DNA of 64,000 nucleotides from an uncultured Isoptericola sp. (GTDB lineage Bacteria; Actinomycetota; Actinomycetes; Actinomycetales; Cellulomonadaceae): the NCBI GenBank assembly GCA_947497265.1, contig CANMFP010000002.1:186001-250000 (forward strand), read 5' to 3'. The stretch's first letter is position 1. Each line of letters begins with the position of its first letter. Under the pieces are notes generated by a model that saw only the letters and a list, made by a program, of their open reading frames with translations, was not told the origin of the DNA and searched no databases. The position numbers and the translations under genes were made by a program. Shown here piece by piece: positions 49,256 through 59,540 of this stretch.

Positions 49256-51959
49256 CGACGGCCTCGCGCACCGCAGCCGACACGCCCTCGAGGGCCGCCG
49301 GCACGGCGGAAGCGTCCGAGCCACCCCCCTGCGCGAGTTCCGGCTTGCCGCCGCCGCCGCCGCCGAGGGTCTTCGCCGCGGCCTTGACGAAGTCACCGGC
49401 ACGCAACCCGGCGTCGCGGGCACCGGCGTTCGTCGCGACCACCACCAGCGGGCGGTCGGCCGCGACGCCCGCCACGGCCACCACTGCCGGGTCCGCGTCA
49501 CCGAGCCGGCCGCGCACGTCGAGCGCGAGCGCCCGCAGGTCGTCCGCGGTACCGACCGTGCCGGCGTCGTGCGCCACCACCCGGACCTCGCCGAACCGCG
49601 GCGCGTCGGAGGCCAGCGCGCCCGCCGCGGCCAGGAGCTGTCCCTGCCGCATCGCGGCAAGCTCCTTCTCCGTCTCCTTGAGGCGCGCGACCAGCGAGCC
49701 GACACGTTCCGTCAGCTCGTCGGGGCGCGCGTTGAGCATGCCGGTGAGCTGACCGACCAGGGCGTGCTCCTTGGCGTGGAAGCCGTAGGCGCCGTCGCCC
49801 ACCAGCGCGTCCACCCGGCGCACCCCGGACCCGATCGAGGACTCGCCCAGCAGCGCCACGCGCCCGAGCTCTCCGGTGGCACGCACGTGGGTGCCACCGC
49901 ACAGCTCGCGTGACCAGTCGCCACCGATCGAGACGACCCGCACGTCGTCGCCGTACTTCTCTCCGAACAGCGCCATCGCGCCCAGCTCCCGGGCGGCGGA
50001 CAGCGACATCGTCGCGTCCGTCACCTCGAGGTTCTCCGTGAGCCGGGTGTTGACCCGCTGCTCGATCTCGGAGAGCACCGACGACGGCACGGACGACGGC
50101 GAACGGAAGTCGAACCGGATCCGGCTCGGCGCGTTCTCCGAGCCCGCCTGCGTCCGGTCCGGGCCGACCATCTCGTGCAGCGCCTTGTGGATCATGTGCG
50201 TCGCCGAGTGCGCACGGCTGATCGCCACGCGGCGCTCCGTGTCGATCGTCGCGGTACCCGGGTCGCCCAGGGTCACCGTCCCCTCGACCAGGCGGCCCCG
50301 ATGCACCGACAGGCCCGCCACCGGGCGCTGGACGTCGTCGACCTCGACGATCGCGCCGGAGTCCAGCGCGATCGTCCCCTGGTCGGCGAGCTGACCGCCG
50401 GCCTCGGCGTAGAAGGGGGTACGGTCCAGCACGACCTCCACGTCCGCGGGCGCGGTGGCCGTCGGCTCCGGGACGCCGTCCACGAGGAGCCCCTCGACCT
50501 GCACCGCCGCCTGGACGTCGGTGTATCCCAGGAACTCGACCGGCGCGGCCAGGGCCTTCTGCAGCCCTTCGTAGGCACGCAGGTCGGCGTGCCCGGTCTT
50601 CTTCGCCAGGGCGTCGGCCCGAGCACGCTGCTTCTGCTCGGCCATCAACGAGCGGAAGGCCTTCTCGTCCACCTGGACGCCCTGCTCGGCGGCCATCTCG
50701 AGCGTCAGGTCGATCGGGAACCCGTAGGTGTCGTGCAGGCGGAACGCCTCGCCACCGCCCAGCACGGCGGGGCCGCCGTCGGACTCCTGCTTGGCCCGCG
50801 AGACCGCGGTGTCGAGGATCGTCGTCCCCGAGGCCAAGGTGCGCCGGAAGGCGTCCTCCTCGCCGTACGCCACGTCGCTGATCCGCGCGAAGTCGGTCTC
50901 GAGCTCGGGGTAGGAGGCCTTCATCGCGTCCTTCGACACGGGCAGCAGCGCGGGGAGCGCCTGGTCCTCGACGCCGAGGAGCCGCACGGAGCGCACCGCA
51001 CGCCGGATCAGCCGCCGCAGCACGTACCCCCGCCCCTCGTTGGACGGGCTCACGCCGTCCCCGATGACCATGAGCGCCGAGCGCACGTGGTCAGCCACGA
51101 CGCGCATCCGGACGTCGTCCAGACGAGCCTCCGGGGTGTCCGCAGCGTTGTACCTCTTGCCCGACAGCTCCTCCACGGTCGCGATGACGGGGTAGACCTC
51201 GTCGATCTCGTAGAGGTTCTCCTTGCCCTGCAGCAGGTAGGCGATCCGCTCGAGGCCCGCGCCCGTGTCGATGCTCTTGTGCTCGAGCTCGCCGAGCAGC
51301 GGGTAGTCCTTGCCCTGGCCCTCACCGCGCACGAACTGGTCGAAGACGAGGTTCCAGAGCTCCAGGTAGCGGTCGCCGCCCGGATCCACGTTGCCGCCCA
51401 CGGCCTCGGGTCCGTAGGCCGGGCCACGGTCGTAGTGCCACTCCGCGCAGGGGCCGGCCGGACCCGGCTGCCCGGTGTCCCAGAAGTTCTCCTCGCGCGG
51501 CAGGCGCACGATGTGCCGCGGGTCGATCCCGACACCCTTGGTCAGGGCGTCGTAGGCCTCGTCGTCCTTCTCCCAGATCGTGACCCACAGCCGGTCACCG
51601 TCGAGGCCGTAGCCACCGGCCGCCTGCTCGGAGGTCAGCAATTCCCACGCGAAGTCCACCGCCTCGCGCTTGAAGTAGTCGCCGAACGAGAAGTTGCCGT
51701 TCATCTGGAAGAACGTGCCGTGCCGCGTCGTGTGGCCCACGTTCTCGATGTCGTTGGTGCGCAGGCACTTCTGCACGCTCGCGGCACGCGGCCACGGAGG
51801 GGTCTCGGTCCCGAGGATGTAGGGGATGAAGGGCACCATGCCGGCGATCGTGAAGAGGATCGTGGGGTCCGGCGAGACCAGGGGGACGCTCGGCACGATC
51901 TCGTGCCCCTTCGACTCGAAGTAGTCGAGCCAACGCTTGCGGATCTCGGCGGTACGCAT
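49248..51959 (-). CDS. alaS: Alanyl-tRNA synthetase
   Basis: The 903-residue enzyme starts MRTAEIRKRWLDYFESKGHE and contains ASVQKCLRTNDIENVGHT and the class II core. The editing domain shows SRAHSATHMIHKALHEMVG (HxxxH zinc site) and SRELCGGTHVRATGELG (Cys and His zinc ligands). The C-terminal oligomerisation domain with LGGGGGGKPELAQGGG completes it. It overlaps ruvX. A likely promoter with GATAAT lies about 60 bases upstream. Confidence 0.97.
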   Translation of the reverse strand: MRTAEIRKRWLDYFESKGHEIVPSVPLVSPDPTILFTIAGMVPFIPYILGTETPPWPRAASVQKCLRTNDIENVGHTTRHGTFFQMNGNFSFGDYFKREAVDFAWELLTSEQAAGGYGLDGDRLWVTIWEKDDEAYDALTKGVGIDPRHIVRLPREENFWDTGQPGPAGPCAEWHYDRGPAYGPEAVGGNVDPGGDRYLELWNLVFDQFVRGEGQGKDYPLLGELEHKSIDTGAGLERIAYLLQGKENLYEIDEVYPVIATVEELSGKRYNAADTPEARLDDVRMRVVADHVRSALMVIGDGVSPSNEGRGYVLRRLIRRAVRSVRLLGVEDQALPALLPVSKDAMKASYPELETDFARISDVAYGEEDAFRRTLASGTTILDTAVSRAKQESDGGPAVLGGGEAFRLHDTYGFPIDLTLEMAAEQGVQVDEKAFRSLMAEQKQRARADALAKKTGHADLRAYEGLQKALAAPVEFLGYTDVQAAVQVEGLLVDGVPEPTATAPADVEVVLDRTPFYAEAGGQLADQGTIALDSGAIVEVDDVQRPVAGLSVHRGRLVEGTVTLGDPGTATIDTERRVAISRAHSATHMIHKALHEMVGPDRTQAGSENAPSRIRFDFRSPSSVPSSVLSEIEQRVNTRLTENLEVTDATMSLSAARELGAMALFGEKYGDDVRVVSIGGDWSRELCGGTHVRATGELGRVALLGESSIGSGVRRVDALVGDGAYGFHAKEHALVGQLTGMLNARPDELTERVGSLVARLKETEKELAAMRQGQLLAAAGALASDAPRFGEVRVVAHDAGTVGTADDLRALALDVRGRLGDADPAVVAVAGVAADRPLVVVATNAGARDAGLRAGDFVKAAAKTLGGGGGGKPELAQGGGSDASAVPAALEGVSAAVREAVGA

Positions 51960-52017
51960 GATGTCCTTCGTGATGTGGTCGTTGGTGCCCGACGACGGTC
52001 GGGCAGGCCCTGCCAGG

Positions 52018-52047
52018 ATTATCCCCCGAGGCGGGCAGGGCTCAGAA
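52018..52047 (-). promoter_or_regulatory. Candidate alaS promoter
   Basis: On the minus strand -10 GATAAT (52018-52023) is 18 bases from -35 TTCTGA (52042-52047), which overlaps the stop of the upstream gene. GCCCTGCC (52007-52014) and GGCAGGGC (52034-52041) form an inverted repeat around the -10, which could be an operator or a weak hairpin. Confidence 0.5.
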
Positions 52048-52428
52048 CGAATAACCGAGCTCGTCCTCGTCGGCCGCGATCTCGGCCTCCGGGTCGGCGG
52101 TCGCGGCAGCCGACGACGGCGACGCGTCACGGGCCGCGTGGCGCCCGTGTGCCCCCTGGCGCGCGGCACGCACCTCGTCCGGGTGCACCTGGCCATCCGC
52201 CAGCAGTGCCGCCACGAGCTCCGCCTCGCGCGCGTCGCGGGCCGCACCGAACTCGGTCCGGAACGACGACAGGAACGTGCCGGTACGGCGAGACGCCGTC
52301 CGGCCGAGCTCCGAGGCGCGGTCGGCGACGGCTTCCGGGGTGTACCGCGCGACGACCCGGCGTCCCTGACGGACGGCGACGACCGTGATCGTGACGCCGA
52401 CACCCACCCAGAACAGGCGGCGGATCAC
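52042..52428 (-). CDS. DUF6167-like single-pass protein
   Basis: The 128-residue protein begins MIRRLFWVGVGVTITVVAVR, a membrane anchor, followed by a helical, charged stretch with TPEAVADRASELGRTASRR and an acidic tail. Proteins of this type are found between the DUF948 gene and alaS in Micrococcales and Streptomyces. The function is unknown. It overlaps the upstream gene by four bases. Confidence 0.78.
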   Translation of the reverse strand: MIRRLFWVGVGVTITVVAVRQGRRVVARYTPEAVADRASELGRTASRRTGTFLSSFRTEFGAARDAREAELVAALLADGQVHPDEVRAARQGAHGRHAARDASPSSAAATADPEAEIAADEDELGYSF

Positions 52429-52808
52429 CGCACGTCACCGCCGTCGTCGGCGGACTGCCTCCGCCACGCCTTGCCGAACGCCTGCCGTACGCCGTAGGAG
52501 AACGCCGCCACCTTGATCAGCGGGCGTCCCAGGGTCGATGCGTACAGACCGGCGAGCGCCGAGACGTTCTCGCTCACCTCCGCCGCGGACGTCGTGATCG
52601 TGTCGACCTTGACCAGCTGCTCGTTGGTCGACGCGACCGTGGTGGCCGCCTCGTCCAGGATCGGCACGGAGTGCTCGGTCAGCTCGCGGATGGATCGCGA
52701 GGTCTCGTCGAAGGCTCTGCCCAGCTTCACGAGCGGGACGGCCAGGAAGCCGACGAGCAGCACGAACGCGAAGGCGGCGACCAGCCCTGCCACGTCCCCA
52801 GCGGACAT
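52425..52808 (-). CDS. DUF948-domain membrane protein
   Basis: The 127-residue protein has an N-terminal membrane helix (VAGLVAAFAFVLLVGFLAVP, about 6-25), then long amphipathic helices (LGRAFDETSRSIRELTEHS, DEAATTVASTNEQLVKVD), the DUF948 pattern that resembles chemoreceptor-like coiled coils. The function is unknown. It is coupled to the DUF6167-like gene and lies upstream of alaS. Confidence 0.83.
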   Translation of the reverse strand: MSAGDVAGLVAAFAFVLLVGFLAVPLVKLGRAFDETSRSIRELTEHSVPILDEAATTVASTNEQLVKVDTITTSAAEVSENVSALAGLYASTLGRPLIKVAAFSYGVRQAFGKAWRRQSADDGGDVR

Positions 52809-52854
52809 CTGTCATCTCCTCGATCGGGTGCTGGGCCACCCTATCCGAGAACGA

Positions 52855-52890
52855 CGGACGCCCCGCTCCCTGAGGGGGGCGGGGCGTCCG
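52855..52890. terminator. Strong hairpin after rpsD
   Basis: Two 12-base arms, CGGACGCCCCGC and its complement, pair perfectly; three more G-C pairs and one wobble extend the stem to a TGAG loop. It starts 19 bases after the rpsD stop. No T-tract follows on the minus strand, as is often seen in actinobacteria. Confidence 0.85.
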
Positions 52891-52908
52891 GCCGGCATGC
52901 TGGTGGTG

Positions 52909-53535
52909 TCAGCGGGCGTAGAACTCGACGACCAGCTGGACCTCGCACGTCACGGGGACCTCGGCACGCTTCGGGGCGCGCGTCAGCGTGGCCGACAGCT
53001 TCTCCAGGCTGACGTCCAGGTAGCCCGGGAGCTGCGGCAGGACGTCGCGGTGCGCGCCGGCGGCAGCGACCTGGAACGGCGTCGTGGTCTGCGACTTGGG
53101 CTTGACCTGAAGGGTCTGGCCCGGCTTCACGCGGAACGACGGGCGGTCCACGATCTTGCCGTCGACGAGGATGTGGCGGTGCGTGACCGCCTGGCGGGCC
53201 TGCAGGATCGTGCGGGCGAAGCCGCTGCGCAGGACGAGCGCGTCCAGGCGGGTCTCGAGGTCCTCGACCATGACCTCACCGGTCAGGCCGGGGTTCTTGC
53301 GGGCGACCTCGTAGACCTTGAGCAGCTGCTTCTCGCGGAGCGCGTACTGCGCGCGCAGACGCTGCTTCTCCCGGAGCCGCACCGCGTAGTCCGACTCGGT
53401 GCGGCGGCGAGCACGGCCGTGCTCGCCCGGGGGGTAGGGGCGCTTCTCGAAGTGCTTGACGGCCTTCGGGGTCAGCGGGATGCCGAGCTTGCGGCTGAGG
53501 CGCACCTGGCGGCGCGACTTGGTGACAGCAGTCAC
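52909..53535 (-). CDS. rpsD: 30S ribosomal protein S4
   Basis: The 208-residue protein starts [20 protein letters not shown] and has the S4 RNA-binding domain at about residues 95-160 ([38 protein letters not shown]). It is a primary 16S rRNA binder. It stands alone, away from the alpha operon, which is usual in Micrococcales. The 152-base leader may be structured. A -10 TAGCAT at 53685-53690 overlaps the end of rarA. Confidence 0.97.
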   Translation of the reverse strand: MTAVTKSRRQVRLSRKLGIPLTPKAVKHFEKRPYPPGEHGRARRRTESDYAVRLREKQRLRAQYALREKQLLKVYEVARKNPGLTGEVMVEDLETRLDALVLRSGFARTILQARQAVTHRHILVDGKIVDRPSFRVKPGQTLQVKPKSQTTTPFQVAAAGAHRDVLPQLPGYLDVSLEKLSATLTRAPKRAEVPVTCEVQLVVEFYAR

Positions 53536-53687
53536 AGTTGCTTCCTGTCCTGTCGTTGGATGGTGAGGTCACACCCGAGGCGTCCTGCGGCGTGAGCCGA
53601 GGGTGTCGGGTGCGGGACCAGCCGTCGGAGCGAGGTGCTCGCAGGGCCGAGGTCCCAGGTGGTCGCCGTGAGGGCAACCCCACCATG

Positions 53688-55094
53688 CTACCTCACGCTC
53701 TCCCCGCCGGAGAGCAGCCCACGGATCCGCTCCAGACGCTCCGAGATCTGCCGTTCGTACCCCCGATCGGTCGGTTCGTAGTAGCGCCGTCCCACGAGCT
53801 CGTCGGGCAGGTACTGCTGGGCGGCGACGCCGTGCGGCTGGTCGTGGGAGTAGACGTAACCCTTCCCGTGCCCGACCGACTCGGCACCGGCGTAGTGCGA
53901 GTCCCGCAGGTGCGCCGGCACGACACCGACCCGGCCCGCGCGCACGTCCTCCAGGGCCGCTCCGATCCCGGCGTACGCCCGGTTCGACTTGGGCGCCGAC
54001 GCCAGGTGCACCACGGCCTCGGCGAGCACGATCCGACCCTCGGGCATCCCGATGAGCTGCACGGCCTGCGCTGCCGCCACCGCCGTCTGCAGCGCGGACG
54101 GGTCCGCCATGCCGACGTCCTCCGCGGCCGAGATCACGAGACGCCTGGCGATGAACCGCGGGTCCTCCCCCGCCGCGACCATCCGGGCCAGGTAGTGCAG
54201 GGCGGCGTCGACGTCGGACCCGCGGATCGACTTGATGAACGCGGAGATCACGTCGTAGTGCTGGTCGCCGTCACGGTCGTAGCGCACGGCCGCGACGTCG
54301 ACGGCGCGCTCGACCGCGGCGAGATCGACCACGACCGCGTCGCCCCGCCCCGTGTCGCCGTCGGCCGGGGCGTCGCTCAGCACCGCGCCGGCCGCGGCCT
54401 CGAGGACGGTCAGCGCCTTGCGGGCGTCCCCGCCGGCCATCCGCACGAGCTGGTCCTCGGCGTCGTCGGTGAGCACCACGGCGGCGCCCAGCCCTCGGTC
54501 GTCCGCCACGGCGCGGCGGACCAGCGTGCGCACGTCCTCAGCGGTGAGCGGCTTGAGGGTCAGCAGGAGCGACCTGCTCAGCAGCGGCGAGTTGACGGAG
54601 AACGACGGGTTCTCGGTGGTGGCCGCCACGAGCGTCACCCAACGGTTCTCGACGCTGGGCAGCAGGGCGTCCTGCTGGGTCTTGGAGAACCGGTGCACCT
54701 CGTCGATGAAGAGGACCGTCTCCTCGCCACCCGTGGCCAGCCGGCGGCGGGCGTCCTCGATGACCTGCCGGACGTCCTTGACGCCCGCGGTCACGGCGGA
54801 GAGCTCCACGAAACGGCGCCCGGAGCTGGTGGCCACCAGGTAGCCGAGGGTCGTCTTGCCCACTCCCGGCGGTCCCCACAGGATCACGGAGCCCGGAGCG
54901 GCGCGGCGCGCCGAGTCGTCGGCAGGCTCGACCAGCCGGCGCAGCGGCGAACCAGGCACGAGCAGGTGGGACTGGCCCGTCACCTCGTCGAGGGTGGACG
55001 GGCGCATGCGGACCGCGAGCGGTGCACCCGGACCCGGCCGCGTGGTCACCGGGGTGCCGTGCTGACCGGTGATCGCGGAGTCGAACAGGTCCAT
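53688..55094 (-). CDS. rarA: Replication-associated recombination protein A (MgsA/RarA ATPase)
   Basis: The 468-residue AAA+ ATPase has Walker [18 protein letters not shown] (about 74-90), Walker [22 protein letters not shown], the ATTENPSF sensor and the C-terminal MgsA fold with [20 protein letters not shown] and [20 protein letters not shown]. It acts on stalled replication forks. It is transcribed towards rpsD; upstream it is divergent from the flavin monooxygenase. Confidence 0.94.
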   Translation of the reverse strand: MDLFDSAITGQHGTPVTTRPGPGAPLAVRMRPSTLDEVTGQSHLLVPGSPLRRLVEPADDSARRAAPGSVILWGPPGVGKTTLGYLVATSSGRRFVELSAVTAGVKDVRQVIEDARRRLATGGEETVLFIDEVHRFSKTQQDALLPSVENRWVTLVAATTENPSFSVNSPLLSRSLLLTLKPLTAEDVRTLVRRAVADDRGLGAAVVLTDDAEDQLVRMAGGDARKALTVLEAAAGAVLSDAPADGDTGRGDAVVVDLAAVERAVDVAAVRYDRDGDQHYDVISAFIKSIRGSDVDAALHYLARMVAAGEDPRFIARRLVISAAEDVGMADPSALQTAVAAAQAVQLIGMPEGRIVLAEAVVHLASAPKSNRAYAGIGAALEDVRAGRVGVVPAHLRDSHYAGAESVGHGKGYVYSHDQPHGVAAQQYLPDELVGRRYYEPTDRGYERQISERLERIRGLLSGGESVR

Positions 55095-55240
55095 GCCCCC
55101 AGCCTACGGAGGACCACCCACACCCGCGGGCACGCCGCACGGGGACAGCCTGCGCCGGCCTCGGGATCGCACCGACGTCTGGCGTCGGCCGCGGTCGATG
55201 GCCGACACTCGACATGACGTCGTCGTTCGAGGGGGCTCCC

Positions 55241-56665
55241 ATGCAGACCCGCGTCATCGTCGTCGGTGCCGGACCCACCGGGCTCCTGCTCGCGGGCGAC
55301 CTGGCCGCCGCCGGCACCGAGGTCGTGCTCCTCGAGAAGCGCTCTGCGGCGCTCAGCAACCTGTCTCGAGCCTTCGCGGTGCACGCCCGCTCCCTCGAGC
55401 TGCTCGACGCCCGCGGACTCGCCGACGACCTGGTCCGCACCGGTCGCACCGTGCGCGACCTCCGGCTGTTCGACCGGCTCCGGCTGAACCTGGACGACCT
55501 GCCCGGCAGGTTCCCGTTCGTCCTGGTCACCCCGCAGTACGAGGTGGAGCGCCTGCTGCGCCGTCGCCTGGACGAGCTCGGCGTGCACGTCCGCCACGAC
55601 ACCGAGGTCACAGGCATCACCCAGGACGCTGACGCGGTCACGGTCCGGGCGACGACCCCCGAGGGGGCCACGACCTTCCGCGCCGACCACCTGGTGGGGA
55701 CGGACGGCGTGCGGTCCACCGTGCGGCAGGCCGTCGGTGTCGAGTTCCCCGGCGAGACCGTGATCCGCTCGATGGTGATCAGCGACGTCCGGCTCGCGCG
55801 GCCGCCGTCCGACACGCTGACGGTCTCCGCCCGCGACGACGCCCTCGGGTTCCTCGTCCCGTTCGGCGACGGCTGGCACCGGTTCATCGGCTGGTCCGGC
55901 GAACGCGACCCCGACGAGCCGGTCGACCTGGACGAGATCCGGGATCTCGCACGCGCCACCCTGGGCGACGACCACGGCATGCACGAGGTGCGCTACGCGT
56001 CCCGGTTCGCCGCCGACGAGCGGCAGGCCACGACCTATCGCGCGGGTCGGGTCTTCCTCGCGGGTGACGCCGCGCACGCCCACAGCCCGGCCGGTGGGCT
56101 CGGTATGAACACCGGCCTGCAGGACGCCGCGAACCTGGCGTGGAAGCTGGCCGCGGTGCACCACGGGGCGGACGAGTCCCTGCTCGACTCCTACGAGACG
56201 GAGCGCTATCCGGTGGGCCGGCAGGTGCTGCGGGCCAGCGGGACGATCCTGCGGCTGGCCACCCGCCCCGGTCGCGCGGTGGCCTGGGCGCGCCGCCTGC
56301 TGACGGCCGTGGTGTCCCACGTGACACCGGTCCGACGGCGAGCGGTGCTGATGATCTCGGCGATCGGCGTCGCCTATCCACCGCCCGCCGGGGCGCACCG
56401 ATCCGTCGGGCGCCGCGTGCCGGACCTCCCGCTGGTCCCCGGTGAGCACGGCGACCGGCTCGCCGAGGCGCTGCGCGAGGGCCGCTTCGTCCTCGTCCGA
56501 CCGCCGTCGGCCGCTGCCGGCCCGGCCGTGACATCCTCGGACCCGCCGGCCGTGGCCGGCGAGGTCTCGACCGCGGACCGCGTGGTCGTCCGTCGGGCGG
56601 ACCAGCACCGCAGCACGCTGCTGGTCCGTCCCGACGGCTACCTGGCCGCGGTCGTGCCCGGGTGA
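55241..56665 (+). CDS. FAD-dependent aromatic monooxygenase (PheA/TfdB class)
   Basis: The 474-residue enzyme has the three flavin signatures: TRVIVVGAGPTGLLLAGDLA (GxGxxG), LVGTDGVRSTVRQAVG (DG motif) and VFLAGDAAHAHSPAGGLGMN (GD motif). The C-terminal 90 residues look like the thioredoxin-like domain of polyketide hydroxylases. It should hydroxylate an aromatic compound with NAD(P)H and oxygen; the substrate is unknown. GGGGG lies five bases before the ATG at 55241, which favours it over the ATG nine codons upstream. It is the only plus-strand gene between rarA and aspS. Confidence 0.88.
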   Translation: MQTRVIVVGAGPTGLLLAGDLAAAGTEVVLLEKRSAALSNLSRAFAVHARSLELLDARGLADDLVRTGRTVRDLRLFDRLRLNLDDLPGRFPFVLVTPQYEVERLLRRRLDELGVHVRHDTEVTGITQDADAVTVRATTPEGATTFRADHLVGTDGVRSTVRQAVGVEFPGETVIRSMVISDVRLARPPSDTLTVSARDDALGFLVPFGDGWHRFIGWSGERDPDEPVDLDEIRDLARATLGDDHGMHEVRYASRFAADERQATTYRAGRVFLAGDAAHAHSPAGGLGMNTGLQDAANLAWKLAAVHHGADESLLDSYETERYPVGRQVLRASGTILRLATRPGRAVAWARRLLTAVVSHVTPVRRRAVLMISAIGVAYPPPAGAHRSVGRRVPDLPLVPGEHGDRLAEALREGRFVLVRPPSAAAGPAVTSSDPPAVAGEVSTADRVVVRRADQHRSTLLVRPDGYLAAVVPG

Positions 56666-56674
56666 GCCGGCAGG

Positions 56675-58465
56675 TCAGGCCTCCGGCCGGCCCGTCGTCT
56701 CCGGCTCCGCGTCCACGCCGGCCTCCTTGCGCTGCTCCGCCGAGATCGGCGCCGGCGCCTTGGTCAGCGGGTCGTAGCCGCCGCCCGACTTCGGGAAGGC
56801 GATGACGTCGCGGATCGACGGCGACCTCGTCAGCAGCGCCACGATCCGGTCCCAGCCGAAGGCGATCCCGCCGTGCGGCGGCGCGCCGAACTTGAACGCG
56901 TCCAGGAGGAACCCGAACTTCTCCTGCGCCTCCGCCGGGCCGATGCCCATGACGTCGAAGACCCGCTCCTGCACGTCACGCTGATGGATACGGATCGATC
57001 CACCGCCGATCTCGTTGCCGTTGCAGACGATGTCGTAGGCGTAGGCCAGCGCCTCCCCCGGGTCCGACTCGAAGCGGTCGAGCCACTCCGGCTTCGGCGA
57101 GGTGAACGCGTGGTGCACCGCCGTCCAGGCGGAGTCGCCCAGCGCCACGTCCCCCTCGGCGGCAGCCTCCCCGGTGGGCTTGAACAGCGGGGCGTCGACG
57201 ACCCACACGAACGCCCAGGCGTCGTCGTCGATCTGCCCCGTCCGCTCGGCGATCTCCACCCGGGCCGCGCCGAGCAGTGCGCGGGAGTCCGCCGTCCTGC
57301 CGGCGGCGAAGAACACGGCGTCGCCGGGCCGCGCACCGGTGGCGTCGGCGAGGCCGGCCCGCTCGGCGTCGGAGAGGTTCTTCGCGACCGGGCCGCCGAG
57401 CGTGCCGTCCTCGGCGAACGTCACGTAGGCCAGACCGCGAGCGCCGCGCTGCTTCGCCCAGTCCTGCCAGGCGTCGAACTGGCGCCGCGGCTGCGACGCG
57501 CCGCCGGGCATCACGACGGCGCCGACGTACTCGTTCTGGAACACGCGGAACGGCGTCTCGGCGAAGTAGTCGGTGAGCTCGACGAGCGGGTTGGCGAACC
57601 GCAGGTCCGGCTTGTCGGTGCCGTACAGCCGCATCGCCTCGGCGTAGGTGATCCGCTCGATCGGGGTGGGCACCTCGACGTCGACGAGCTTCCACAGCGC
57701 GACGAGGAGCTCCTCGGTCAGCGCGATGACGTCGTCCTGGTCGACGAAGCTCATCTCGACGTCGAGCTGGGTGAACTCCGGCTGGCGGTCGGCACGGAAG
57801 TCCTCGTCGCGGTAGCAGCGGGCGATCTGGTAGTAGCGCTCGACACCGCCGACCATGAGGAGCTGCTTGAACAGCTGCGGCGACTGCGGCAGCGCGTACC
57901 AGGAGCCGGGCGAGAGGCGGGCCGGGACCAGGAAGTCGCGGGCGCCCTCCGGCGTGGATCGCGTCAGCGTCGGCGTCTCGACCTCGATGAACTCGTGACC
58001 GTCCAGGACCCGGCGGGCAGCCTGGTTGACCTGCGAGCGCAGCCGCAGCGCCGCGGCAGGTCCGGGTCGGCGCATGTCCAGGTAGCGGTGCGCGAGCCGG
58101 GCCTCCTCGCCGATCTGCTCGGTCTCGGCCAGCGCCGTCGAGACCTGGAACGGCAGCGGCGCGGACTCGTTCAGCACCACGACCTCGGTGGCGATGACCT
58201 CGACCTCACCCGTGGCGAGGTTCTCGTTCGCGTTGCCCTCGGGACGGCGGGACACCTCGCCGGTGACCTGCAGCACGAACTCGGCGCGCAGCGGGTGCGC
58301 CACCGACTCGTCACGGATGACGACCTGGGCGATGCCGGAGGCGTCGCGCAGGTCGATGAAGGCCACTCCTCCGTGGTCCCGGCGGCGATCGACCCAGCCC
58401 GTGAGGGTGACGGTCTGGCCGATGTGCTCGGCCCGCAGTGAGCCGGCCGTGTGGGTGCGGAGCAC
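56675..58465 (-). CDS. aspS: Aspartyl-tRNA synthetase
   Basis: The 596-residue class II enzyme has the N-terminal OB anticodon domain ([20 protein letters not shown]), the catalytic core with [20 protein letters not shown] and [20 protein letters not shown], a GAD insert and motif 3 [14 protein letters not shown]. The GTG at 58465 has AGGA eight bases upstream. Whether it is the discriminating or non-discriminating type is not clear; no gatCAB is in view. Confidence 0.97.
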   Translation of the reverse strand: MLRTHTAGSLRAEHIGQTVTLTGWVDRRRDHGGVAFIDLRDASGIAQVVIRDESVAHPLRAEFVLQVTGEVSRRPEGNANENLATGEVEVIATEVVVLNESAPLPFQVSTALAETEQIGEEARLAHRYLDMRRPGPAAALRLRSQVNQAARRVLDGHEFIEVETPTLTRSTPEGARDFLVPARLSPGSWYALPQSPQLFKQLLMVGGVERYYQIARCYRDEDFRADRQPEFTQLDVEMSFVDQDDVIALTEELLVALWKLVDVEVPTPIERITYAEAMRLYGTDKPDLRFANPLVELTDYFAETPFRVFQNEYVGAVVMPGGASQPRRQFDAWQDWAKQRGARGLAYVTFAEDGTLGGPVAKNLSDAERAGLADATGARPGDAVFFAAGRTADSRALLGAARVEIAERTGQIDDDAWAFVWVVDAPLFKPTGEAAAEGDVALGDSAWTAVHHAFTSPKPEWLDRFESDPGEALAYAYDIVCNGNEIGGGSIRIHQRDVQERVFDVMGIGPAEAQEKFGFLLDAFKFGAPPHGGIAFGWDRIVALLTRSPSIRDVIAFPKSGGGYDPLTKAPAPISAEQRKEAGVDAEPETTGRPEA

Positions 58466-58588
58466 GAAGTGGTCCTTTCGAACGGGATCGTTGTCGGCCG
58501 CCGGAGCCTCACGGCGTCCCGGCGTGGGCGCGCGCGACGCCCGTGCCATCCTACTGGGGCACCGCACCGCCACCGCGAGGAGATTCCC

Positions 58589-59062
58589 ATGGCCCGCCAG
58601 ATCGCGACCAGCACCACCGTGTCCCGCGAGGACCTCGTCGACTTCCTGCGGGCGCGCCGCAACGGTGTGCTCGTGACGACCCGTGGCGACGGCCGTCCTC
58701 AACTGAGCCCGGTCACCTACGGCGTCGACCCCGCCGGGCGGGTCGTGGTCTCGACGTACCCGGAACGCGCGAAGGTGGCGAACCTGCGCAAGCGCCCGCA
58801 GGCGTCCTTCATGTCCCAGGGCGAGGACTTCAACGACGCCTGGGTGCAGGTGGACGGCATCGCGGAGGTGCTCGACCTCCCGGAGTCCGTCGAACCGCTG
58901 GTCGAGTACTACCGGGCAGCGGCGGGCACCGAGCACCCGGACTGGGACGAGTACCGCGCCGCGATGGTCACGCAGGGCAAGTCGGTGGTGCGGATCACCA
59001 TCGAACGGTGGGGTCCGATCGCGACCGGCGGGTTCCCCGCGCGGCTGGCCGACGACGACTGA
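58589..59062 (+). CDS. PPOX-class F420-dependent oxidoreductase
   Basis: The 157-residue split-barrel protein has [40 protein letters not shown] and [19 protein letters not shown], which fit the TIGR03618-type F420/flavin proteins. The substrate is unknown. GAGGAGA lies six bases before the ATG. It is divergent from aspS, with 123 bases between. Confidence 0.84.
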   Translation: MARQIATSTTVSREDLVDFLRARRNGVLVTTRGDGRPQLSPVTYGVDPAGRVVVSTYPERAKVANLRKRPQASFMSQGEDFNDAWVQVDGIAEVLDLPESVEPLVEYYRAAAGTEHPDWDEYRAAMVTQGKSVVRITIERWGPIATGGFPARLADDD

Positions 59063-59115
59063 GGCGCTCGTCACCATCGGTGCACGGGGTGCTGTGCCCG
59101 TCGTAACCTCGGCTC

Positions 59116-59475
59116 ATGCGGTGGATTCCTGATCCGACGTGGCCGGTGCTGGTGCTGGCACTCGTCACGGCCGTCGACGCCGTCATGTGCGTCAGGCCGG
59201 CAGCGTTCATCGCGCAGTGCTTCCGCGACGTGAACTTCCCGGAGCGGTGGTGGTGGGTCACGCCGTGGGTCAAGGGTGCCGCAGCCCTCGGGCTGGTCGC
59301 CGGTCTCCGGATCCCGGTGCTCGGCTCCGTCACGTCGGTCGCACTGGTGGCCTACTTCGTCGTCGCGATGACCTTCCACGTCCGGGCACGCGATCTCGGC
59401 CGCAACTTCTTCGTCAACGCCACCGGGATGCTGCTCCTGTGCCTCTTCGTCCTGTGGTTCTCGTTCATCCGGTGA
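59116..59475 (+). CDS. DoxX-like small membrane protein
   Basis: The 119-residue protein has four predicted membrane helices (about 9-25, 48-64, 68-88 and 100-118) and the central CFRDVNFPERWWWVTPWVKG. It resembles the DoxX-like group, which has no agreed function. The ATG has TAACCT six bases upstream and no ribosome binding site, so it seems leaderless. Confidence 0.75.
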   Translation: MRWIPDPTWPVLVLALVTAVDAVMCVRPAAFIAQCFRDVNFPERWWWVTPWVKGAAALGLVAGLRIPVLGSVTSVALVAYFVVAMTFHVRARDLGRNFFVNATGMLLLCLFVLWFSFIR

Positions 59476-59540
59476 CGGCGCCGACTGCCGTCGGCGGGCG
59501 GGCAGGCTGGACGCGCCAGCGCGGACGCGCGCTGGACCGT

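Noticed and set aside
51960-52041. Possible T-box before alaS
   Set aside because: The leader is too short and has no T-box sequence or specifier loop; the inverted repeat around the -10 is listed only as a promoter feature.
53536-53687. S4-binding leader control of rpsD
   Set aside because: The 152-base leader could fold, but I cannot match it to a known S4 leader motif by eye.
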